This document shows positions 34,540 to 44,138 of a DNA stretch of 64,000 nucleotides, one piece after another (positions within the stretch are counted from its first letter, which is position 1; the number at the start of each line of letters is the position of its first letter). Below the pieces are notes generated by a model. That model was given only the letters and a program-made list of their open reading frames with translations. It was not told the origin of the DNA and made no database searches. Location of the stretch: positions 124,001-188,000 of the forward strand of contig CAUESV010000002.1 in NCBI GenBank assembly GCA_959020715.1, given 5' to 3'. A program made the position numbers and the translations under genes. The DNA comes from an uncultured Collinsella sp. (GTDB taxonomy: Bacteria; Actinomycetota; Coriobacteriia; Coriobacteriales; Coriobacteriaceae).

Positions 34540-35074
34540 TCTCGTTCTGTAACAGTAAGCAGAAGAGTTGGGTTCCAGATGTTACAGATCGAGACGTTTG
34601 CCAGGCGGGTCCTCCGTTTGTCTCGATCTGTAACAGCAAGAGGGGAAACTGGTCCTATGTGTTACAGATTGAGATTTAAAGTCAGGGAGAGATCTTCTGT
34701 CTCGATCTGTAACATCTCGGGACCGTTTTGGGGTCTAGATGTTACAGATTTAGATGAACCTATCAGTCGGTTTCGAATGTCTAAATCTGTAACGGGTAGA
34801 CCAGTTTTTGCCGAGTTGTTGTTACAGATTGAGATATTGAGATTGGACATTTACTTTTGTCTTGATCTGTAACAGATAGAAGGGTTTCTGGCCCCTAGTT
34901 GTTACAGATTGAGATGTTTAACGGAGGACTCACCGTTCATCTCGATCTGTAACAGTAAGAGGGGTTTTGGGACCCTAGATGTTACAGATCGAGATTGAAG
35001 TCGGGGAGGGACTCCTGTGTCTCAATCTGTAACATCTAGACCCAGATTCCGCTCCCAGCTGTTACAGATTGAGA
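34540..35074. repeat. Array of fourteen 15-bp elements in alternating orientation on a 40-bp grid
   Basis: Form A, TCTCGATCTGTAACA, starts at 34540, 34621, 34700, 34780, 34860, 34940 and 35020. Form B, its reverse complement TGTTACAGATYGAGA, starts at 34580, 34660, 34740, 34820, 34900, 34980 and 35060. Steps are 40 bp throughout except that the second A is shifted by 1. Segments between elements are 24-26 nt (nearly all 25) and mostly differ, some with short internal complementarity. B at 34740 (GATTTAGA) and A at 34780 (TCTAAATC) carry matching changes, indicating paired evolution. The array fills the gap between the divergent glycerol-3-phosphate operon and the zinc-ribbon gene. No cas gene or transposase is nearby. 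Confidence 0.95.
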
Positions 35075-35174
35075 TGTTTGTGTCCGCACCAGCCCCGCCC
35101 CTAGCCGTGGTCCCATATAAACAAACCCCGTGGTAAACTTGACCAGATTGTAAGTATTCCGAAAGGTACCCGTA

Positions 35175-35606
35175 ATGTCCAAGTACATCTCCGAGCTCAT
35201 GTCGCCGCAGCTTATGGGCGTCGTCTATGCCTTCGTTGGCTTTATCATCGCCCTGTATGTGCTGTCGGTCGTCTATGTGTTCATCGACGCTCGCCGCCGC
35301 GGCGCCAGCGCCTACGTGGCATGGGGCATCATCGCCCTCATCCCGTTTGTGGGTCTCATCGCCTACCTGGTCCTGCGCCCGCACTCCTACGCGTCCGACC
35401 GCGAGGAGCAGGAGCTGGACATGGCCCTGCGCGAGCGCCAGCTTGCCCAGTACGGCACCTGCCCGCAGTGCGGTGCGCCCATCGAGAAGGACTTTGTGGT
35501 CTGCCCGGTGTGCGATACCCAGGTTCGCAACGTATGCCCCAGCTGCCATCGCCCGCTCGATGCGCACTGGAAGGTCTGCCCCTACTGCCGAACTCGCATC
35601 CAGTAA
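35175..35606 (+). CDS. Membrane protein with C-terminal double zinc ribbon
   Basis: 143-aa protein. Two hydrophobic helices (about residues 14-38 and 48-70) form a hairpin resembling phospholipase-D-nuclease N-terminal membrane anchors. A charged linker follows, then four CxxC pairs (CPQC, CPVC, CPSC, CPYC) making two zinc ribbons in the cytoplasm or outside. GAAAGGT precedes the ATG. Function unknown; similar small proteins are common in Actinobacteria. It lies 100 nt downstream of the alternating repeat array. Confidence 0.85.
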   Translation: MSKYISELMSPQLMGVVYAFVGFIIALYVLSVVYVFIDARRRGASAYVAWGIIALIPFVGLIAYLVLRPHSYASDREEQELDMALRERQLAQYGTCPQCGAPIEKDFVVCPVCDTQVRNVCPSCHRPLDAHWKVCPYCRTRIQ

Positions 35607-35689
35607 CGCATCCATCGCCGGGTCGGCCGCAAGCCACGGGCACCGCGCGCCACACCCCGCGCCCACACGATGAAGCATGCGTAGAAAAT

Positions 35690-35720
35690 CGCCCGCCGTG
35701 CCATTAAGGTGCGGCGGGCG
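35690..35720 (+). terminator. 9-bp GC hairpin between the zinc-ribbon gene and thrS
   Basis: CGCCCGCCG (35690-35698) pairs with CGGCGGGCG (35712-35720). No T run, so either a weak terminator or a thrS leader structure. Confidence 0.5.
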
Positions 35721-35819
35721 CTTGTATACCAAGGTAACCTGCCTATAATGATGCAAGTCAAAAACGCCGAGCGCATCGCACGCACTTGCATCAGGCATCC
35801 GAGAGGAGAAAACATACCC

Positions 35820-37583
<1,764 letters not shown>

Positions 37584-37605
37584 GGCAAGCTTCACAACAA
37601 TTAAC

Positions 37606-37641
37606 AAAGGCGACCGTCCACAAAGTGCGATCGCCTTTTTT
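37606..37641 (+). terminator. Rho-independent terminator after thrS
   Basis: AAAGGCGA (37606-37613) pairs with TCGCCTTT (37631-37638), ending in a T run. Confidence 0.88.
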
Positions 37642-37655
37642 CATGCCGAAATAAG

Positions 37656-37683
37656 AAAAGCCGCTGGTTGAGCGGCTTTTTTT
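37656..37683 (+). terminator. Second tandem terminator after thrS
   Basis: AAAAGCCGCT (37656-37665) pairs with AGCGGCTTTT (37671-37680) around GGTTG and runs into seven T residues. Two terminators in a row isolate thrS from the polysaccharide operon. Confidence 0.93.
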
Positions 37684-37696
37684 GTTGCACAAAAAG

Positions 37697-37818
37697 GTAC
37701 AGGTTTTTATAGAGGGGTATGGAGATGTACCTACTAGCAGTACATTTTGTGTAATCTGGGCAAACGCTGATTAATTGCTCGTATAATGTCGTCTGTCGAA
37801 AGATACAAAAACCTGTAC
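37697..37818 (+). promoter_or_regulatory. Probable promoter and inverted repeat upstream of the antiterminator gene
   Basis: TATAAT at 37782-37787 is a consensus -10; the -35 (TGGGCA, 37757) is weak. The promoter lies inside an inverted repeat with 12-bp perfect arms GTACAGGTTTTT (37697-37708) and AAAAACCTGTAC (37807-37818). The predicted transcript would start close to the right arm. Confidence 0.55.
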
Positions 37819-37906
37819 TTTTGCGACTGCGCCTAGCTGCGAGCGAGAAGCCTGTTCTAAACGCCCCTGCATTTGCGTGCATCGCAAAGCCAAGGGGGGC
37901 GAGAAC

Positions 37907-38497
37907 ATGGAACAGACGACACGGCGCCAAGAGCAGCTGCCGGGCGCATTTAACGGCGCCACCACCAACAGCCAGCACGGCCGCGTCCGCTGGTATCTGG
38001 TCCACACCCCCCATGGAAAAGAGCGCGAGACCTGCGAAAAGGTCCGCCGTATTATCCCGCACGAGTTGATGCAGGACGCTTTTGTAATGCAAAAGGAGTT
38101 CTGGTTTAAGCGGGACGGCGCCTGGTCGCTCCAAACCAAACCCATGTACAAGGAATATTTCTTCGTCGCTACGCACGATGCCGCCGCACTCGATAGGGCT
38201 CTGGCCCAGCTGAGCTTTGGCTGCCGCATCGCCGGCAGTAGGGAGCGGGCGTACATGCCCATGCCGGACGATGCGCAGGACTGGTACCGCAGTGTGCTGG
38301 ACGATGACGGCGTGGTGCGCAACAGCGTAGCGCGCATAGAAGGCGGCGTACTGCACATAGAACAGGGTCCCTTGGTGGGGCAAGAGGCCCGAGTTAAAAA
38401 GATCGACCGTCATAAGCGCTGGTGCCTGGTGGACGTAGGCGAAGGCGACTCCGCATTTAGGGAGCTGCTTGCGCTCGACGTGCCCAGCAAAACGTAA
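37907..38497 (+). CDS. loaP: NusG-family transcription antiterminator, LoaP-like
   Basis: 196-aa specialised NusG paralogue. The NGN domain begins with RVRWYLVHTPHGKERETCEKVRRII near residue 25 (compare WYVVxxxxGxE in NusG), and the KOW domain is in GPLVGQEARVKKIDRHKRWCLVDV near the C-terminus. Being first in front of a polysaccharide operon fits LoaP, which lets RNA polymerase read through terminators of long surface-polysaccharide or polyketide transcripts. AAGGGGGG precedes the ATG at 37907. UpxY is the alternative family name. The LoaP label is from context and domain layout. Confidence 0.8.
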   Translation: MEQTTRRQEQLPGAFNGATTNSQHGRVRWYLVHTPHGKERETCEKVRRIIPHELMQDAFVMQKEFWFKRDGAWSLQTKPMYKEYFFVATHDAAALDRALAQLSFGCRIAGSRERAYMPMPDDAQDWYRSVLDDDGVVRNSVARIEGGVLHIEQGPLVGQEARVKKIDRHKRWCLVDVGEGDSAFRELLALDVPSKT

Positions 38498-38581
38498 GGG
38501 AGACGTTGCACCGGCAAATCATTCGTTTTTTGAATTCACGGACGGGGGGGGGTTCCTGGGGACAGGGACGTAAGTTTTATC

Positions 38582-39286
38582 GTGACTGCTAATAAAGAAG
38601 TGACAGAGAGCCGTGCATCTATGGGGAATGCACTGGTTTTCGATCAGATAAAGCCGAGCGGCACGCTTGGATATCGCATTGTTAAAAGACTGTTTGACCT
38701 TGTGTTTAGTCTTTTGATGAGCGTTCTGCTGTTAATTCCTGTTGCTGTGGTGTGTGCACTCATTAGCCTTGAATCTCCTGGCAGCCCTATGTATGCACAA
38801 GAGAGGGTTGGCAAGGGCGGAAAGACAATCAAGATCCTCAAGCTTCGCAGCATGGTCGCCGATGCTAGCGATGTGCAGAAGTATCTGAGCTCTGAGCAGC
38901 TGCATCAGTGGGAAGTCGAGCGCAAAGTCGATGATGACCCCCGCATTACCAAGATTGGTCTATTCATTCGTAAATGCTCTATCGACGAGGTGCCTCAGTT
39001 TCTCAATGTCTTGAACGGAGACTTGTCTGTTATTGGGCCTCGCCCCATTACACGGGATGAGCTCGAGCAGCATTTTACGGATGAAGAAAAAGCCGAGTTG
39101 CTTTCTGTTCAGCCTGGCATTACCGGTCTCTGGCAGGCAACTGATCGCAACGAGGCGACATTTGAGAGCGGCTTGCGTCAGAAGATCGAACTTCGTTATG
39201 TGCAGAACCGCTGTTTCCGTATGGACTGGAAGTGCTTCGCAGGCACCTTTGGCGCCATGTTCGGCAAAGAGAGAACGGGGCGCTAG
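38582..39286 (+). CDS. Initiating sugar-1-phosphate transferase (WbaP/bacterial sugar transferase family)
   Basis: 234-aa membrane-associated enzyme that transfers a sugar-1-phosphate to undecaprenyl phosphate and starts the repeat unit. One hydrophobic segment near residue 40 (VFSLLMSVLLLIPVAVVCALI) is followed by the family signature AQERVGKGGKTIKILKLRSM and later by CSIDEVPQFLNVLNGDLSVIGPRP. The start is uncertain: GTG 38582 has no good ribosome site and ATG 38621 is possible. The specific sugar (Gal, Glc or GalNAc) is not readable. Confidence 0.9.
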   Translation: MTANKEVTESRASMGNALVFDQIKPSGTLGYRIVKRLFDLVFSLLMSVLLLIPVAVVCALISLESPGSPMYAQERVGKGGKTIKILKLRSMVADASDVQKYLSSEQLHQWEVERKVDDDPRITKIGLFIRKCSIDEVPQFLNVLNGDLSVIGPRPITRDELEQHFTDEEKAELLSVQPGITGLWQATDRNEATFESGLRQKIELRYVQNRCFRMDWKCFAGTFGAMFGKERTGR

Positions 39287-40303
39287 ATGGGTTATCACAT
39301 TTTGCTTATGGCTCCGACTTTCTTCGGGTATCGTGATCGGGTGCGTGATGAGCTCTCTCGCCAAGGTCATAGCGTTGTATGTGTTGATGACCGTCCAAGC
39401 GAGTCTGTCTCCTTCAGATCCCTTGCGAAGATCAGCTATAGACTTGTCGACGGGCAGATCGCTAAGTATGCCGAATCTCTTAAGAAGAAGGTCGCGACAG
39501 GTGATTATGATTTGCTGATCTTCATGGGTGGCATGTCTTTTTGTTTCACACGCGATCAGTTTTCATCCATCAGGTCATCAAGCAATGCTCGTTTTGTTTC
39601 GTACCTTTGGGATGCTTTCAACAATTGCGAGCGTTTCGGTGCCTGCCGGGATCTATTTGACGATGTTTATTCTTTTGAGCCGTCCGACTGCGAACGTTAC
39701 GGTCTGAAGTTTCGTCCTCTTTTCTTCTCTGGGGCATACGATGGCCTGCCTCTCGTTCCCGACGGTGGGTTCACGTATGACGCTTGCTTCATAGGGAGCG
39801 TGCACCAGCCGAGCAAATTTGAGGCGGTTAGCTCTATCTGCGACAACCTAGAATTGCAGGGCCTGCGGGTGTTTCGTTACTTCTTTATGCCGTCGAAGTC
39901 GGCGGCCTCGTTGCGGCGTCTTACGAACCCTGCCTATCGGGGTGTTGAGTTCAGCTTTGAATCGCTCTCGACTGAAAAGATAGTTGAGATTTATGCGCGT
40001 TCCAAAGCAATTGTCGATTCTCCCCAGGCTGGACAGCGCGGTCTTACCATGCGCACGCTCGAGGCCATCGGAGCGCATAGGAAGCTGATTACTGCCAATC
40101 CTGATGCGGCTCTCTACGATTTCGCGAGTAAAGGCGATGTCGCTGTGTGGAGTGGGAAGGGCAGCGTCCCCCCTCAATTCTTTACGACGCCTTATCGGGT
40201 GCTTCCCGATGAAGTGTATCGCGGTTATTCCATTGAAACCTTCGTAAAGGCCCTGCTGGGTAACGAGCCAGCCTATGAAGGCTACGAGAAAGGCAACTTA
40301 TGA
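39287..40303 (+). CDS. Glycosyltransferase-like polysaccharide biosynthesis protein
   Basis: 338-aa protein, probably GT-B fold. A Rossmann-type start (YHILLMAPTFFGYRDRVRDELSRQGHSVVCVDD) and a C-terminal segment RSKAIVDSPQAGQRGLTMRTLEAIGAHRKLITAN resemble CgeB-type / group 1 glycosyltransferases, where the latter binds the nucleotide sugar. It begins directly after the sugar transferase stop and overlaps the next gene by 4 nt. Codon use is more AT-rich than in regions 1 and 2. Donor and acceptor unknown. Confidence 0.72.
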   Translation: MGYHILLMAPTFFGYRDRVRDELSRQGHSVVCVDDRPSESVSFRSLAKISYRLVDGQIAKYAESLKKKVATGDYDLLIFMGGMSFCFTRDQFSSIRSSSNARFVSYLWDAFNNCERFGACRDLFDDVYSFEPSDCERYGLKFRPLFFSGAYDGLPLVPDGGFTYDACFIGSVHQPSKFEAVSSICDNLELQGLRVFRYFFMPSKSAASLRRLTNPAYRGVEFSFESLSTEKIVEIYARSKAIVDSPQAGQRGLTMRTLEAIGAHRKLITANPDAALYDFASKGDVAVWSGKGSVPPQFFTTPYRVLPDEVYRGYSIETFVKALLGNEPAYEGYEKGNL

Positions 40304-41136
40304 GGATTATGGTCACCGGTGCCGACGGTTACATCGGCAAGGGAGTCGTCTCTCATCTCCTGGATGCTGGACACAAGGTCATGGCCATGGGTCTATGTTC
40401 GTGCGGGCTGAAGCACGATAATCTTGAGGAGCACGTCGGCGATGTGTTCTCCTACAATTTCCAGTCCAATGAGAACCCGGATGTACTGCTGCACCTTGCC
40501 TGGCGCAACGGCTTCTCACATAACGACATTTCGCACTTGGATGATCTCTCTAAGCACTACCTATTTATCAAGGCGGCGCTCGAGGCGGGCGTCAAGCGCA
40601 TTGCCGTCATGGGTTCTATGCACGAGGTCGGTTACCACGAGGGTGCCGTTGACGAGAACACCCCCTGCAACCCCACTACGCCCTACGGTGTTGCGAAGAA
40701 CGCCCTCCGTCAGCTCACTGGAGAGCTCTGTCGCCAACATGGTGCCCAGATGCAGTGGCTCCGCGGGTTTTATCTCGTTTCGAACGACGGACGCGGGTGC
40801 TCCATCTTCTCGAAGATCGTCGCGGCTGAGCACGAGGGTAAGGACGAGTTCCCGTTCACGAGTGGGCGATGCAAATACGATTTCCTTCCTTATGAAGAGT
40901 TCTGCCGACAGGTCGTCGCCGTCGTCGAGCAGGATGAGGTGAACGGCATCATCAACATCTGCTCCGGTGAGCCAATCGGCCTTGGTGATTACATCGAGCA
41001 CTTTATTAATGATAACGGCTTCTCGATCAAGCTCGGTTACGGCAAATACCCCGATCGCCCGTATGATTCGCCCGCTATCTGGGGCGATGCAGCAAAGATT
41101 CGCAAGATTCTTGCGGCTAGGAGTGGCCTTGATTAA
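40300..41136 (+). CDS. NAD-dependent epimerase/dehydratase (extended SDR)
   Basis: 278-aa nucleotide-sugar-modifying enzyme. MVTGADGYIGKGVVSHL is the NAD-binding motif, AVMGSMHEVGYHEG the Ser region, and NPTTPYGVAKNALR the catalytic YxxxK. Overlaps the previous gene by 4 nt and the next one by about 8 nt. Product sugar unknown; UDP-glucose epimerase-like or dehydratase-like activities are both possible. Confidence 0.83.
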   Translation: MRIMVTGADGYIGKGVVSHLLDAGHKVMAMGLCSCGLKHDNLEEHVGDVFSYNFQSNENPDVLLHLAWRNGFSHNDISHLDDLSKHYLFIKAALEAGVKRIAVMGSMHEVGYHEGAVDENTPCNPTTPYGVAKNALRQLTGELCRQHGAQMQWLRGFYLVSNDGRGCSIFSKIVAAEHEGKDEFPFTSGRCKYDFLPYEEFCRQVVAVVEQDEVNGIINICSGEPIGLGDYIEHFINDNGFSIKLGYGKYPDRPYDSPAIWGDAAKIRKILAARSGLD

Positions 41137-41707
41137 CCAATACTCCCTTGGAGAGTTTGTCGGTAACTGCATTTACGTCGCCTATACTAAACTTCGCTTT
41201 CCTGGGGCGAGGCTTATTAGGTTGCCATTTTATTTACGAGGTGGAAAGAAACGCTTCTCTTATGGGTATGGCCTGACGCTCGGTTATGGATGTCGCTTTG
41301 ACCTTGGTGGAGAGGGTATCGTCCTAAAAATCGGCAGCAACTGCAAGTTCAATGACAGAGTGCATATAGTCGCGCACGATTCCGTTTCGATCGGCGACAA
41401 CGTACTGATGGCTTCTAATATATTTATCTCTGATACTAGTCACGGTGATTTCGCCAGTACATCAGCGTGTCCTGACGTTGCGCCGGACGACAGGGAGCTT
41501 GCTACTAAGCCTACCGTCATTGGTGACAATGTCTGGATTGGCGAGGGCGTATGCGTTATGCCGGGCGTTACGATTGGCGATGGGTGTACCGTTGGCGCTA
41601 ATACCGTCGTAACTAAATCGTTTCCCAGCAATACCGTACTCGCCGGGTCTCCCGCACGCGCTATCAGGAAATGGAATGATGTCTCTCAAAGTTGGGAGAG
41701 GGTGTAG
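41129..41707 (+). CDS. Hexapeptide-repeat acyltransferase (WcaF/WbbJ-like)
   Basis: About 193-aa O-acetyltransferase with a left-handed beta-helix. The hexapeptide series IGSNCKFNDRVHIVAHDSVS and IGDNVWIGEGVCVMPGVTIG is evident, with HG in SDTSHGDF as catalytic His. The start is set to TTG 41129 because AGGAG lies 5 nt before it; GTG 41123 overlaps that ribosome site. It overlaps the epimerase stop. It likely acetylates the repeat unit or a lipid-linked sugar. Confidence 0.8.
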   Translation: MINQYSLGEFVGNCIYVAYTKLRFPGARLIRLPFYLRGGKKRFSYGYGLTLGYGCRFDLGGEGIVLKIGSNCKFNDRVHIVAHDSVSIGDNVLMASNIFISDTSHGDFASTSACPDVAPDDRELATKPTVIGDNVWIGEGVCVMPGVTIGDGCTVGANTVVTKSFPSNTVLAGSPARAIRKWNDVSQSWERV

Positions 41708-41709
41708 CT

Positions 41710-42423
41710 ATGCTTGAAACTGCATCGGTTGCGATGGCTGTATATAACGGGGAGCGATTCCTTGAACAGCAGATTGACTCTATCTTGGGGCAACTCTCTT
41801 CGGATGATGAGCTTGTTATTTCCTATGACGAATCACAAGATGGCACTTTGTCACTCATTTCCAAATATGCAGAGACTGACGGACGAGTCAAGATTGTTCG
41901 CAATGCGGAGCCTGGCGTAGTCGGCAACTTCAACAACGCAATTCAGAACTGCTGCAAGGACATCATTTTTATTAGCGACCAGGATGATATTTGGAAATCC
42001 GGCAAAAAGGATGCCATGCTTCGACTCTTGAACGAAACTGGTGCTGACTTAGCGATACACAATGTGGTTCATATTAATGGGGAGGGTATCGTTATCTCTA
42101 AGCCGCTCTTTGAGGAGTACGGTATCAGGGGAGGTTTATTGCGAAACTTCGCTAAACCACGATACAGCGGATGCTGTATGGCTTTTCCTGCAAGCTCAAA
42201 ACGACTCATCATGCCTATGCCTTCTAGTGTCGTCAATTACGATCATTGGATTGGTATGGTCTGCGAATTATTCGGAACGGTTGTCTTCGACAATCGTGTC
42301 TTTTTGGAGCATAGACTGCACGGCGGTAATGTAACGACATCGCGAAGGAAGCTCAAGATCGTTGCTGCTCAGCGAGCTAATCTCCTTTGTGAGCTTGTCA
42401 AGAAGGGGAGGACTCTTAAATGA
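41710..42423 (+). CDS. Family 2 glycosyltransferase
   Basis: 237-aa GT-A enzyme. VAMAVYNGERFLEQQIDSIL starts the fold, DELVISYDESQDGT provides the nucleotide contacts, and FISDQDDIWKSGKKDAML contains the DxD-like metal site. This pattern is typical of rhamnosyl- or abequosyl-type transferases of O-antigen loci. AGGGT precedes the ATG at 41710. The next gene overlaps by 4 nt. Confidence 0.87.
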   Translation: MLETASVAMAVYNGERFLEQQIDSILGQLSSDDELVISYDESQDGTLSLISKYAETDGRVKIVRNAEPGVVGNFNNAIQNCCKDIIFISDQDDIWKSGKKDAMLRLLNETGADLAIHNVVHINGEGIVISKPLFEEYGIRGGLLRNFAKPRYSGCCMAFPASSKRLIMPMPSSVVNYDHWIGMVCELFGTVVFDNRVFLEHRLHGGNVTTSRRKLKIVAAQRANLLCELVKKGRTLK

Positions 42424-43214
42424 GTACTGCTTCCCTTATTGTTGTTGTCTACAACCAGACTGTGGATGATGTGCCTGTTATTAAAGCAGCCCTAAATGCA
42501 TTCGTAAGACCTGAAATCATCGTCTGTGATAATAGCACTCAGGAGTATGGCAACCGTGCAATCTGCGAGACCCTTGGTGTTTGCTATGTCGATATGGCTG
42601 GGAATAAGGGCCTTCCTGCGGCATATCGAGCTGGCATCGAGAGATGCCATGGTGATCTGGTTTGTCTGTTTGATGACGACACCGAGGTTGATCAAGATTA
42701 TTTCACTGCTTTGGATGGCCTTGACGTTTCTTCACCTGACTGGGATGTTGATCTTCCACTTGTTATGAGTGGCGATTCTGTTCTTTCGCCTTGTACCTTT
42801 GACGGTTTTAGGGCCCATTCTTTTCCAGACATTGACTCTGTTTCGGATTGTTCTGAGCTGAGTGGCATCAACAGTGGAATGATTGTAAAGCGCTCCGTAT
42901 TCGAAGCTGTTTCATACGACCTTGATCTCTTCTTGGATTTGGTTGATCACAAGTTTATTGATGATGTGAAAAAGGCGGGGATGAAGGTCGTTTACTTACG
43001 CGGCCCCCTTCTGAAGCAGAGCTATTCCCTTGCGTCAGATAACGTTGATAAAGCATTAAAACGCTTATCGATATTTGAACGCGATGCACGGCATTTCTAT
43101 GGCAGTTCTACCCTCCGTCGCCTTTATTGCATTGGGATGCTCGCCGTAAGGAAAGCCAAGCTTTGCCTTAGATACCGAACAACTTGTTTTCTTATCTCGA
43201 ACAAAGACGACTGA
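42420..43214 (+). CDS. Family 2 glycosyltransferase, rhamnosyltransferase-like
   Basis: 264-aa GT-A protein. SLIVVVYNQTVDDVPVIKAAL, NKGLPAAYRAGIERC and VCLFDDDTEVDQDYF (DDD metal site) follow the RfbF/RhlC-like rhamnosyltransferase layout. The dTDP-rhamnose genes are immediately downstream, so a rhamnose donor is likely but inferred. AT-rich coding style contrasts with rfbA 12 nt later. Confidence 0.83.
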   Translation: MSTASLIVVVYNQTVDDVPVIKAALNAFVRPEIIVCDNSTQEYGNRAICETLGVCYVDMAGNKGLPAAYRAGIERCHGDLVCLFDDDTEVDQDYFTALDGLDVSSPDWDVDLPLVMSGDSVLSPCTFDGFRAHSFPDIDSVSDCSELSGINSGMIVKRSVFEAVSYDLDLFLDLVDHKFIDDVKKAGMKVVYLRGPLLKQSYSLASDNVDKALKRLSIFERDARHFYGSSTLRRLYCIGMLAVRKAKLCLRYRTTCFLISNKDD

Positions 43215-43226
43215 AAGGTGTAATTA

Positions 43227-44126
43227 ATGAAAGGCATCATCCTCGCCGGCGGGTCCGGCACGCGCCTGTACCCGCTCACGCTCGTGACCTCCAAGCAGCT
43301 GCTGCCGGTCTACGACAAGCCCATGATCTACTACCCGCTTAGCACCCTCATGCTGGCGGGCATCCGGGACATCCTGGTCATCTCCACGCCGACCGACCTC
43401 CCCAACTTCGAGCGCCTGCTCGGGGACGGCTCGCGCTACGGCGTGAACCTCTCCTACGCCGAGCAGCCGAGCCCGGACGGCCTGGCCCAGGCCTTCACCA
43501 TCGGCGAGGAGTTCATTAACGGCGAGCCGTGCGCCCTGGTGCTGGGCGACAACATCTTCTACGGCAACGGCCTGTCGCGCCACCTGACGCGCGCCGTCCA
43601 GAACGCAGAGTCGGGCCGCGCCACGGTCTTCGGCTACCACGTGGACGACCCCGAGCGCTTCGGCGTCGTGGAGTTCGACGGGGAGGGCAGGGCCGTCTCC
43701 ATCGAGGAGAAGCCCGCCCAGCCCAAGAGCTCCTACGCCGTCACCGGCCTGTACTTCTACCCGGGCGACGTGGCCGCCAAGGCGCATGAGGTCAAGCCGT
43801 CCGCGCGCGGCGAGCTGGAGATCACCACGCTCAACCAGATGTACCTGGAGGAGGGGACGCTGTCCGTGGTCACCCTCGGCCGCGGCTACGCGTGGCTCGA
43901 CACCGGCACCATGGAGAGCCTGCACGAGGCCGCGGAGTTCGTCCGCGCCGTGGAGCACTCCCAGGACCTTCCCGTGTCCGTCCCCGAGGAGATCGCCTGG
44001 GAGAACGGCTGGATCACGACCGCCGAGCTCGAGGAGGCCGCCGAGGCCTACGGCAAGTCGGTATACGGGCAGCACCTCAAGAAGGTCGCCGCCGGCGAGA
44101 TCGTCAACAGCCCGCGCGAGTACTAG
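43227..44126 (+). CDS. rfbA: Glucose-1-phosphate thymidylyltransferase
   Basis: 299-aa enzyme making dTDP-glucose. MKGIILAGGSGTRLYPLT is the nucleotide-binding motif, LGDNIFYGNG carries the metal Asp, and EKPAQPKSSYAVTGLYFY and DTGTMESLHEAAEFV are RmlA signatures. Length matches the 290-300 aa family. The gene is markedly GC-richer than its left neighbours. Confidence 0.96.
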   Translation: MKGIILAGGSGTRLYPLTLVTSKQLLPVYDKPMIYYPLSTLMLAGIRDILVISTPTDLPNFERLLGDGSRYGVNLSYAEQPSPDGLAQAFTIGEEFINGEPCALVLGDNIFYGNGLSRHLTRAVQNAESGRATVFGYHVDDPERFGVVEFDGEGRAVSIEEKPAQPKSSYAVTGLYFYPGDVAAKAHEVKPSARGELEITTLNQMYLEEGTLSVVTLGRGYAWLDTGTMESLHEAAEFVRAVEHSQDLPVSVPEEIAWENGWITTAELEEAAEAYGKSVYGQHLKKVAAGEIVNSPREY

Positions 44127-44138
44127 GAGGAACCCCTC

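Noticed and set aside
34540..35074. CRISPR array
   Set aside because: Repeats are 15 bp and alternate in orientation, centres are partly self-complementary, and there are no cas genes in the window.
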